10,091 nucleotides of DNA from an uncultured Streptococcus sp. (GTDB lineage: Bacteria; Bacillota; Bacilli; Lactobacillales; Streptococcaceae). Each line of letters starts with the position of its first letter. The first letter of the stretch is position 1. Under the pieces are notes generated by a model. The model was not told the origin of the DNA and ran no database searches. It saw only the letters and a list, made by a program, of their open reading frames with translations. The stretch lies in assembly GCA_934216185.1 (NCBI GenBank), contig CAKQBM010000069.1, positions 1 through 10,091 of the forward strand. The letters are read 5' to 3'. Both the position numbers and the translations under genes were made by a program. Positions 1-4,740 of this stretch are shown piece by piece.

Positions 1-59
1 CCCCAAGATACACTCCAGAAAAATTTACTGGTTTTTACTATTGTAACAAATGAAAACGT
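1..59 (-). promoter_or_regulatory. Left host flank with leftward promoter, RBS and possible TTG start
   Basis: Read leftward, this flank has an extended -10 (TGtTACAAT, hexamer at 45-40). A -35-like TAGAAA lies 17 nt upstream at 68-63, inside the att core. Further downstream comes GGAG, six nucleotides before a possible TTG start at 6-4. This looks like the start region of a host gene that continues beyond the window. The gene cannot be identified from the two codons present. The promoter match is seen in the sequence; activity is inferred. Confidence 0.5.
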
Positions 60-77
60 TATTTTCTATAGAAATAC
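60..77. repeat. attL, 18-bp core direct repeat
   Basis: TATTTTCTATAGAAATAC is repeated exactly at 10015-10032 in the same orientation; the match ends on both sides. It lies about 100 bp from the 3' end of the integrase gene, as expected for a tyrosine-recombinase element. The central 12 bp, TTTCTATAGAAA (63-74), are a perfect palindrome, which suits inverted core-type integrase sites around a short overlap. The core is neither in a tRNA gene nor in a recognisable coding end; it lies between two leftward host genes. Confidence 0.85.
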
Positions 78-103
78 CACTGTTATCGGTTAGAATAAGC
101 ACC

Positions 104-121
104 CCCTTTGAAAATAAAGGG
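104..121. terminator. Hairpin between attL and int, possible int terminator
   Basis: CCCTTT (104-109) and AAAGGG (116-121) form a perfect 6-bp stem with a 6-nt loop, about 55 nt beyond the int stop. No clear U-run follows in the leftward direction, so it could instead be a protein-binding dyad near attL. Confidence 0.35.
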
Positions 122-127
122 TCTGTA

Positions 128-174
128 ACTGCTAACTCATATTCTAATTTCAATTTGCTTACCTTTTTGCTTAC
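128..174. promoter_or_regulatory. Putative integrase arm-type sites, left end
   Basis: TTTGCTTAC occurs at 154-162 and again at 166-174, 12 bp apart, and a degenerate copy (ACTGCTAAC) lies at 128-136. The complement, GTAAGCAAA, occurs at the right end at 9920-9928, next to a one-mismatch copy, TTTGCTAAC, at 9904-9912. Short repeats near both att cores and nowhere obvious in between fit binding sites for the N-terminal arm-binding domain of the integrase. The repeats are seen; the role is inferred. Confidence 0.5.
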
Positions 175-176
175 TT

Positions 177-1343
177 TTAGATAGATTTTAGTGCTTGCTC
201 ATAAAATGACGTCGCTTTTTTAGCGTTCTCTTTTGATAAGTGACTGTATGTGTCCATAGTCATTGAAAGAGTAGAATGTCCTAGACGGTGTTGCAACTCC
301 TTATAAGGAATACCCGAATTAAGGAGCAAGCTAGCATGAGTATGTCGAAAACCGTGGAAACCTATGTTATTGACACCCGCTTTTTTAAAATGCGACTTAA
401 GTCGTCCCGCTACTGCTTTATAATTTGGATAGGCATTGATGAAATCAGAGAATACCACTGTTTCAGTCCTACCTAGTTTCCAAGCCTCTTGAGTTTGCTT
501 GCGTTGGTATCTTTTCATCATGGTTGCGGTTTGCTGATCTATGTCGATATCTCGGTAACCAGATTTTGATTTTGGACTATTTAACTCCAGTTCACAGTTT
601 AAAGTCTTTGTTATATGGACAACAGAATTATCAAGGTCAATATCAGACCATGAGAGAGCCAAAGCCTCGTTAATACGGCAACCCGTAGCAATTAAGAACT
701 TATATAGCGTGATATCATAATAATTTTTATATTTAGTGTTATCCAAGCTATCAAGGTAGGTAAGAAACTGTTTTAGCTCATCGTTATTGAAATGCTTAAC
801 TTTGGCTTTCTTATCCTTTTGAGTATTTCGAGGTAAAACAACATTATTAGCTGGGTTAGTGGGAATAACTTGTAAAATCACTCCATACTGTAATATACGT
901 TTGTTAAGGGTGTGAATTTTGCCGTAATGAAGATAAGCACCAGCCTCACCAGTATTTGTACTGTTTGCCAGTTTATTCATCATGGACTGAATGAGTGGGG
1001 TTGTCAGCTTATCCAGTTTAAACTCACCAAACAACGGTAAAACATGGTTGTTTAAGAGCCCTTTTTGTGTCATTCTTGTGTTAGCTTTAACTGTATTCTT
1101 GTAACTATCCCACCATGAAATAGCTAACTCCTCGTATGTTTCTATTGCTACTTCTTTGTAACGTGTTGAGCCATTGGCTTTAAAATCAAATTGCGCTTGT
1201 TGGGCTTTGGTCTTGAGTTCTTTCTTTGTCCTAGCGGTTACTTTGGTTGTAACTTTCTTGCCAGTGATTACATCAACACCAAGATAAACATTAGCACGAT
1301 AGACGGTTGAGCCGTCTTTTTTCTTTATCTCATTAATTTTCAT
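177..1343 (-). CDS. int: Tyrosine-family site-specific integrase
   Basis: This 388-residue protein should integrate and excise the element by recombination between the 18-bp att cores. The N-terminal 60 residues resemble the arm-DNA-binding domain of phage and ICE integrases (basic start, then a VYLGVDVITGKK strand-turn). A SAM-like core-binding domain spans roughly 68-170. The catalytic domain covers about 185-380 and the full set of residues is visible: Arg223 in GCRINEAL, a Lys at 258 or 260, His330 and Arg333 in HGFRH, His356 in LGHS, and nucleophile Tyr366 in MDTYSH. Length is normal for the family and nothing looks broken. AAGG sits about 7 nt before the ATG. The gene is at the left edge and faces attL. 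A 29-bp repeat lies just upstream of its start, and a 7-bp hairpin (1443-1461) lies in the likely leader. Confidence 0.96.
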   Translation of the reverse strand: MKINEIKKKDGSTVYRANVYLGVDVITGKKVTTKVTARTKKELKTKAQQAQFDFKANGSTRYKEVAIETYEELAISWWDSYKNTVKANTRMTQKGLLNNHVLPLFGEFKLDKLTTPLIQSMMNKLANSTNTGEAGAYLHYGKIHTLNKRILQYGVILQVIPTNPANNVVLPRNTQKDKKAKVKHFNNDELKQFLTYLDSLDNTKYKNYYDITLYKFLIATGCRINEALALSWSDIDLDNSVVHITKTLNCELELNSPKSKSGYRDIDIDQQTATMMKRYQRKQTQEAWKLGRTETVVFSDFINAYPNYKAVAGRLKSHFKKAGVNNIGFHGFRHTHASLLLNSGIPYKELQHRLGHSTLSMTMDTYSHLSKENAKKATSFYEQALKSI

Positions 1344-1362
1344 GATAAACCTTTCTAAACAT

Positions 1363-1391
1363 CAGCAGGCAAGCCGTAATAAGGTTTTTAG
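1363..1391. repeat. 29-bp direct repeat, copy 1
   Basis: This sequence (CAGCAGGCAAGCC... through ...GGTTTTTAG) recurs without mismatch at 3128-3156 in the same orientation. Copy 1 lies 20 bp upstream of the int start; copy 2 lies beyond the rha terminator. Together they bracket the whole repressor/cro/rha module. A 10-bp subset, AGCAGGCAAG, appears inverted at 9845-9854. Confidence 0.85.
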
Positions 1392-1442
1392 AGTGGTTTA
1401 TATGTTTAAGAGATAGTGATATATCAATCATTACAACTTCGT

Positions 1443-1461
1443 TTGTTCGCAAAACGAACAA
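1443..1461. promoter_or_regulatory. Inverted repeat between int and the repressor gene
   Basis: TTGTTCG (1443-1449) and CGAACAA (1455-1461) are a perfect 7-bp dyad around a 5-nt spacer. It sits in the 176-bp gap between the two leftward genes and could be an operator controlling int, a leader hairpin, or a weak terminator for the repressor transcript. No convincing int promoter was found in the gap; a TTGATA further downstream has no good -10 partner. Confidence 0.4.
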
Positions 1462-1519
1462 TTAAATAATGAGCTGATAAAGAATGAAGTTCGAGTGAAG
1501 CTTGAGAAAGATAACTAGA

Positions 1520-2089
1520 TTAGTTATTCTTGTTAATCTCATTTACCTTTGCTAATGCTTGAATTAAATCGGTAGTCAGTCGATTAAGTTGTTCGCTAGA
1601 AAGTTTAACAAGACTTTCGGTAGAAATTTTACTTAATTCTGAAAGTTTCTCATTGACACTAGCTATTTGAACCTCAAGATTTTTAAATTGCTCCTTTATA
1701 TATTTTTGTCTTTCCTCTTTGGGCAACTTCATGAGTTCTTCATCACTTAGAGCAGCGTTATGGGGGGTGATTTTCACTACGTTATACTCGTTATTATCTT
1801 CGTCTCTAGGTGTTGGGCCTAAGCTTATAGGATAGCCCGTTGTGTAATAGAAATCTTCTTCCTGCCTATTTCTAAAAGGGCTAAATCCCAATAAATACGC
1901 AACATCAACATAGAAATAATTGGCCAAAAGCTGTGCCTTATCGGGTTTGATCTGATTAACCCCATTTTCCCAGTTTTGTATAGTTCTATAAGATACACCA
2001 ACTTCTTCGGCTAGTTCCCCTTGAGACAAACCCACTTCTTTTCTTAGCGATTTAAGTCGGTTTTCATGTATGTTTTTAATCTTTTCCAT
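1520..2089 (-). CDS. CI-like XRE-family repressor without protease domain
   Basis: At 189 residues, this is the likely master repressor that keeps the element dormant. Residues 11-68 form a typical HTH_3/XRE domain (LKSLRKEVGLSQGELAEEVG, recognition helix near VSYRTIQNWENG at 32-43). Residues 117-186 are acidic, heptad-like and probably coiled coil, suggesting oligomerisation. There is no S24/LexA-type peptidase domain or Ser/Lys dyad, so RecA-stimulated self-cleavage is unlikely; induction by an antirepressor is more plausible, as with Stl in SaPIs (known for that family, inferred here). The gene diverges from cro-like 2215-2412 across a repeat-rich operator region. Its -10 TATAAT ends 6 nt before the ATG and no Shine-Dalgarno is present, so the transcript is probably leaderless. 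Confidence 0.9.
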   Translation of the reverse strand: MEKIKNIHENRLKSLRKEVGLSQGELAEEVGVSYRTIQNWENGVNQIKPDKAQLLANYFYVDVAYLLGFSPFRNRQEEDFYYTTGYPISLGPTPRDEDNNEYNVVKITPHNAALSDEELMKLPKEERQKYIKEQFKNLEVQIASVNEKLSELSKISTESLVKLSSEQLNRLTTDLIQALAKVNEINKNN

Positions 2090-2095
2090 ATTGAA

Positions 2096-2123
2096 ATTAT
2101 ATCACACACCGAAAAAATGTATA
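2096..2123 (-). promoter_or_regulatory. Leftward repressor promoter, probably leaderless
   Basis: Extended -10 TGaTATAAT (hexamer at 2101-2096) has a weak -35, TATACA, at 2123-2118 with a 16-nt spacer. The expected transcription start, about 7 nt after the hexamer, falls on the A of the repressor ATG at 2089. Confidence 0.6.
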
Positions 2124-2195
2124 TAGTTTCGCTATAAAATGTTTGACTACGAAAAAATAAAGTGCTATTATAACCATGCACCGAAAAAAGGTGCA
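2110..2195. promoter_or_regulatory. Operator cluster in the repressor/cro divergent region
   Basis: CGAAAAAA occurs three times, at 2110-2117, 2150-2157 and 2182-2189. The first sits in ACAcc...TGT. The third is the centre of a perfect dyad, TGCACC (2177-2182) and GGTGCA (2190-2195). A separate dyad, TATAG-tttcg-CTATA, is at 2120-2134. The copies overlap or flank both divergent promoters, as expected of CI/Cro operators. Which protein binds which site is inferred. Confidence 0.55.
2143..2171 (+). promoter_or_regulatory. Rightward promoter for cro-like and rha genes
   Basis: TTGACT (2143-2148) and TATTAT (2166-2171) are separated by 17 nt, a near-consensus housekeeping promoter. The expected start, near 2178, falls in the TGCACC/GGTGCA dyad, so a bound repressor there would block initiation. 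One CGAAAAAA operator copy lies in the spacer. Confidence 0.75.
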
Positions 2196-2214
2196 AAAAT
2201 CAAGGAGGAAATCT

Positions 2215-2412
2215 ATGAAAAACAATCTACGGGTTCTACTAGCTAAGAAACGTTTAAAAGTGTCTGACCTAGCAAAAGGAACGGGAATAGCAAAATCAAC
2301 ACTTACCGCCCTTTACTATGAACGTACAAAACGCCCCGATATTACCACACTGCAAAAAGTGGCTAACTTTCTAAATGTTACCATTGATGAACTTTTGAAC
2401 GTGGAAGAATAA
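2215..2412 (+). CDS. Cro-like XRE-family HTH protein
   Basis: This small protein is almost entirely one HTH_XRE domain (residues 4-60: LRVLLAKKRLKVSDLAKGTGI, then AKSTLTALYYERTKRPD and LNVTIDELL). I start it at the ATG at 2215, giving 65 residues, because AAGGAGG lies 6 nt upstream. The frame is open back to an ATG at 2176, but that would add 13 basic residues, has no ribosome site and starts at about the predicted transcription start. By position it should act as Cro: it binds the shared operators, lowers repressor expression and helps commit the element to replication. It is followed 14 bp later by rha in the same transcript. An alternative is a general activator of the early genes. Confidence 0.88.
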   Translation: MKNNLRVLLAKKRLKVSDLAKGTGIAKSTLTALYYERTKRPDITTLQKVANFLNVTIDELLNVEE

Positions 2413-2426
2413 GAAAGGAGCAACTA

Positions 2427-3056
2427 TTGGAACTAGTCTACATGGACGGCAAGAAAGAGCCGTATACAACAAGCGAGATTATCGCAGAATGCGCTGAAGT
2501 TAAACATGATACAGTGCAAAGCTTAATAAGAAATCATCAAGAGGATTTTGAAAGCTACGGAATAATCGGATTTGAAATCCGTAAATTAGACAGGCGAGGG
2601 CGACCAATGAAAATCTATCGTCTAAATGAACAACAGGCAACCTTGCTGATCACTTATCTAAAGAATACCGAACCTGTACGGCAGTTCAAAATGAACCTAG
2701 TCAAAGCATTCTTTGAAATGCGTGAGGAACTTTCTAAGTTTCGTATGCAGAGGGCGCTAGAAAAGCCGAAAAGAAAAACACTGCATGACAGTATTGAGAC
2801 ATGGACTAATGCACCCAAGCACGCACATAGCACCATGAATAACTTGCTACTAAAGGCAGTAACCGACAGGAACGCTAAGCAGTTAAGGGAAGAGCGTGGA
2901 GGCTACAACGGCATTGATAGCTTGACCAGTGTCGAGCTGGAGCAATACCAGGCGTTTGAAGACATGGTAATAGCCATGATTGGCTTGAATATGAGTTATC
3001 AGGAAATCAAGGCTATAGCATTCAGAAATAAAAAAACACGCCAAGAAAGCGCGTGA
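2427..3056 (+). CDS. rha: Rha-family phage regulatory protein
   Basis: This 209-residue protein has an N-terminal Rha-type domain at about 13-103 (TTSEIIAECAEVKHDTVQSLIR, then a beta hairpin with RRGRPMKIYRLNEQQATLLITYL and RQFKMNLVKAFFEMRE). Rha proteins are common phage and satellite regulators with antirepressor-like or lysogeny-control roles; the exact role is not settled for most members. The C-terminal half (about 105-205) is basic and helical and I do not recognise a second domain, although the GGYNGIDSLTSVELEQYQAFE stretch may be one. The start is TTG at 2427, supported by AAAGGAG (2414-2420) 6 nt upstream. It is co-transcribed with the cro-like gene. A CACGC/GCGTG hairpin (3037-3055) overlaps its stop codon. 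Confidence 0.85.
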   Translation: MELVYMDGKKEPYTTSEIIAECAEVKHDTVQSLIRNHQEDFESYGIIGFEIRKLDRRGRPMKIYRLNEQQATLLITYLKNTEPVRQFKMNLVKAFFEMREELSKFRMQRALEKPKRKTLHDSIETWTNAPKHAHSTMNNLLLKAVTDRNAKQLREERGGYNGIDSLTSVELEQYQAFEDMVIAMIGLNMSYQEIKAIAFRNKKTRQESA

Positions 3057-3065
3057 TTGCAACAA

Positions 3066-3101
3066 AAAAGGCTTAGCAGTCGCCAAACTCACAAGCCTTT
3101 T
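3066..3101 (+). terminator. Terminator after rha
   Basis: AAAAGGCTT (3066-3074) pairs perfectly with AAGCCTTTT (3093-3101) around an 18-nt loop. The stem ends in U residues, but no long U-run follows, so termination may be partial. It separates the immunity module from the main operon. Confidence 0.6.
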
Positions 3102-3127
3102 ACTCACTATAACTAAAAAAGAAATTA

Positions 3128-3156
3128 CAGCAGGCAAGCCGTAATAAGGTTTTTAG
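3128..3156. repeat. 29-bp direct repeat, copy 2
   Basis: Exact second copy of 1363-1391, same orientation, 1,765 bp away. It lies between the rha terminator and the regulatory region of the main operon. Confidence 0.85.
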
Positions 3157-3199
3157 TATCTGTATTTGATACTTCAATTATACCATGAATTGCTGGTAT
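3155..3199. promoter_or_regulatory. Two adjacent 6-bp dyads
   Basis: AGTATC (3155-3160) pairs with GATACT (3168-3173) across 7 nt. ATACCA (3180-3185) pairs with TGGTAT (3194-3199) across 8 nt. Both are perfect, and they lie one after the other in a stretch with no gene. They could be operators for the main operon. Confidence 0.4.
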
Positions 3200-3207
3200 C
3201 GTGTACC

Positions 3208-3313
3208 CCTACTTAGAGCGCTACCTCTTAAAAATGGATAAAGCGAACTTCCAAATTCTGCGACGTCGCAGAATTTAGGCCTACTTAGAGGCCACCTCTT
3301 AAAAATGGATAAG
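3208..3313. repeat. 24-bp perfect palindrome between two ~35-nt direct repeats
   Basis: The direct repeats begin CCTACTTAGAG and end CCTCTTAAAAATGGATAA (copies 3208-3242 and 3280-3313). They differ only at CGCT versus GCC in the middle plus one A near the end. Each copy has its own small dyad, AGAG(G)...(C)CTCT. Centred between them at 3253-3276 is a spacer-less palindrome with 12-nt half AAATTCTGCGAC. This could be an operator/activator array for the main operon or an origin; the sequence alone does not decide. Confidence 0.8.
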
Positions 3314-3334
3314 CATCACAGAAAAATCTATACC
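3306..3334 (+). promoter_or_regulatory. Weak promoter candidate for the main operon
   Basis: TGGATA (3306-3311) and TATACC (3329-3334) are 17 nt apart and lie just upstream of the first operon gene. Both hexamers match consensus at only four of six positions, which suits a promoter that needs an activator. The -35 is the end of the second direct repeat. Confidence 0.35.
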
Positions 3335-3360
3335 AGTAAAAAACGAATTGAGGTAATAAC

Positions 3361-3666
3361 ATGACAAAGAAAAAAGAAAACAAAAACACAATCACAGTTA
3401 AACAGTCTAACAAACTAGGTCTTGAATTACATGGCATCATGACTGGTTTACAAGCACTACGCCACCATGCTAACACTCTTATGATTGCAAAGCACGCTGG
3501 GGCTGATAATGGGCTACTACGCCTTGAAACAGATAACTTTCTGGAAACTGTCTTTGATATGTTAGAAATTTATTCTAACGAGCTAGATAGAATTGCATTT
3601 TACCTACTCGAATGTGACAACCCAGACGAATTAAGAGTATACGAGGCAGAGGAAAAAGGAGAGTAA
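3361..3666 (+). CDS. Hypothetical protein, first gene of main operon
   Basis: Not recognised. This 101-residue protein has a lysine-rich, polar first 18 residues and then looks wholly helical (KLGLELHGIMTGLQALRHH, NFLETVFDMLEIYSNELDRIAFYLLE), with an acidic tail. There is no signal peptide, membrane segment, cysteine motif or catalytic motif. GAGG lies 7 nt before the ATG. It opens a nine-gene operon and ends 3 bp before the next start, so translational coupling is likely. The pattern GL-L...FLETVFDML is faintly echoed in the 78-residue protein at 3890 (FGLDL...KLESVLEFL), which may mean distant paralogy. A role in early regulation or helper interaction would be a guess. Confidence 0.8.
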   Translation: MTKKKENKNTITVKQSNKLGLELHGIMTGLQALRHHANTLMIAKHAGADNGLLRLETDNFLETVFDMLEIYSNELDRIAFYLLECDNPDELRVYEAEEKGE

Positions 3667-3669
3667 AGC

Positions 3670-3876
3670 ATGGCTACTGAATTGAATTTATCTGCTAGCC
3701 AGTTTATTATCCTAGCTATCATTTTAACGCTAGCTCTTGCTGCTTTATGGCTTAGAAAGAGCTATTTTCAGCTCGATATAGAGCCTAAAACCGATACCGT
3801 GACAGATAACACCACGCGCAACGTAGGCACACGCTACGGGGCTTATATTCAATCACAAGGCAAGTATTACAACTAG
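3670..3876 (+). CDS. Small single-span membrane protein
   Basis: The 68-residue protein has a polar N-terminus (about 10 residues), one strong hydrophobic helix at about 11-28 (FIILAIILTLALAALWL), a positive RK stop and a 38-residue polar tail with many Thr, Asn and Gly. The positive-inside rule suggests that the tail is cytoplasmic. No cleavage site is evident, so it is probably anchored in the membrane rather than secreted. AAAGGAG precedes the ATG by about 8 nt, partly inside the end of the previous gene. Membrane peptides of this size occur in phages and satellites as holin-like, superinfection-exclusion or immunity factors, but nothing here singles out one of these. The lack of a lysin gene argues against a holin. 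Confidence 0.75.
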   Translation: MATELNLSASQFIILAIILTLALAALWLRKSYFQLDIEPKTDTVTDNTTRNVGTRYGAYIQSQGKYYN

Positions 3877-3889
3877 AAAGAGGAATATC

Positions 3890-4126
3890 ATGACCGAAAA
3901 AATTAACTTATCAGCTGAAAGAGCTAAAAACTTTGGCTTAGATCTTGAAGAGGCTTATAACACTATGTTAGCTTTTTCCCTTGAAAATAAATTAGATTGT
4001 TACCCACCACAAGACCGCAAGAAGTTAGAAAGTGTGCTTGAATTTTTAATGGATGCCACTGATATGTGGATGAATGGGCAAATTATGGTAAAAAGTCAAG
4101 AAAGAGGTGTCAATGAAAAGAAATAG
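3890..4126 (+). CDS. Hypothetical small helical protein
   Basis: Not recognised. It has 78 residues, is acidic in the middle and predicted helical throughout (NFGLDLEEAYNTMLAFSLE, KKLESVLEFLMDATDMWM), with no membrane segment or known motif. An AGAGGA site lies about 6 nt before the ATG. Its last codons overlap the start of the next gene by 14 nt, so the two are probably translationally coupled. It may be a distant relative of the 101-residue protein at 3361, based on a shared GLxL...LExVxxxL pattern; this is weak. Confidence 0.75.
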   Translation: MTEKINLSAERAKNFGLDLEEAYNTMLAFSLENKLDCYPPQDRKKLESVLEFLMDATDMWMNGQIMVKSQERGVNEKK

Positions 4127-4454
4127 ACTACAAGAGGCAGAAATGGCAGTTTTAGCAGTCCTAAAGAAAGGGAGTGCTAACGCTACGACTGGTGGAGAGA
4201 TAGCTACTATCACGGGTTACAACTCCCGCCTAATTTCTAGTGCAATTAGTAACTTAGTTATTCGTTATGGTGTTCCTATCATTGGTGCTAGGGTTGGTAT
4301 TCGTAATGGTTACTATATAGCAGAAACCAGAGAGGAACTATTAGAGGGGCTTGTATCTCTAAAAAATCAAGTCAAGAACGAGCAGAAAAGGTTAGATGTT
4401 CTAATGTCTATCGAGGACGTGACTAACTACGAGAAAATACTAGAAAGGGGCTAA
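4113..4454 (+). CDS. Winged-helix-like DNA-binding protein
   Basis: I begin this gene at ATG 4113 (113 residues) because AAAGAGG ends 5 nt upstream. A GTG at 4107 is in frame but lies inside that ribosome site. Residues about 9-70 look like a winged helix: helix EAEMAVLAVLKKG, then GGEIATITGYNSRLISSAISNLV as the helix-turn-helix, and a wing VPIIGARVGIRNGYYIA. Residues 73-97 (REELLEGLVSLKNQVKNEQKRL) look like a short dimerisation coil. Similar small winged-helix proteins occur in the early regions of Gram-positive phages. The target could be the operon's own control region or the origin. No catalytic residues are seen. Confidence 0.75.
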   Translation: MKRNRLQEAEMAVLAVLKKGSANATTGGEIATITGYNSRLISSAISNLVIRYGVPIIGARVGIRNGYYIAETREELLEGLVSLKNQVKNEQKRLDVLMSIEDVTNYEKILERG

Positions 4455-4455
4455 T

Positions 4456-4740
4456 ATGCAAGTTCTAAGTGAAGAATACCAAAAAGAGCTTGCCCAAGGG
4501 GTTATATCGGTACTAGATAAAGCCCTAGAGGGCTATTCTAAGCTCGATAAACACCAGTTAGGGCTAATGACTGCCCAGCAAGCTATGGATGAACTAGGCC
4601 TTAAATATAATACTCTAAGACGTTGGGAGGAAGCAGGGCTTAAACGCTACCAACCACCCGTAGAGGATAGCCGCAAAGTGTATTATCGTATCAGTGACAT
4701 TTTGGCATTTTTGGGGGTGGAAAATAATGGGAAACCGTAG
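4456..4740 (+). CDS. MerR/excisionase-like HTH protein
   Basis: The 94-residue protein has a helical N-terminus (1-36) and a C-terminal HTH of the MerR/HTH_17 or AlpA-Xis kind at about 37-90: LMTAQQAMDELGLKYNTLRRWEEAGL followed by the wing DSRKVYYRISDILAFLG. Proteins with this fold serve as recombination directionality factors or as small regulators that switch on excision genes (AlpA in many PICIs), so it is the best candidate for the element's excisionase. It begins 1 nt after the previous stop with AAAGGGG upstream, and its end overlaps the replisome organiser by 14 nt. That links excision to replication. It could equally be a replication accessory. Confidence 0.72.
   Translation: MQVLSEEYQKELAQGVISVLDKALEGYSKLDKHQLGLMTAQQAMDELGLKYNTLRRWEEAGLKRYQPPVEDSRKVYYRISDILAFLGVENNGKP

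Noticed and set aside
60..77. att site in a tRNA gene
   Set aside because: The flanking sequence shows no tRNA arms or CCA end; it is a promoter/terminator intergenic region.
288..476. Small rightward ORF inside int
   Set aside because: It lies wholly within the integrase gene on the opposite strand, has no ribosome site and encodes no recognisable domain.
2176..2214. Longer start for the cro-like gene
   Set aside because: ATG 2176 coincides with the predicted transcription start and has no ribosome site, whereas ATG 2215 has a strong AAGGAGG.
2654..3137. Leftward ORFs across rha and its terminator
   Set aside because: They are antisense to a well-supported rha gene. One crosses the terminator hairpin. 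Neither has a ribosome site.
1363..3156. Insertion sequence or transposon bounded by the 29-bp repeats
   Set aside because: The repeats are direct rather than inverted and no transposase lies between them; the enclosed genes are a typical lysogeny module.
3285..3476. Leftward ORF rich in hydrophobic residues
   Set aside because: It is antisense to the first operon gene and its control region. The hydrophobic bias comes from reading A-rich lysine codons in reverse.
3670..3876. Holin
   Set aside because: One hydrophobic span would allow it, but there is no endolysin gene and the gene is in the early operon.
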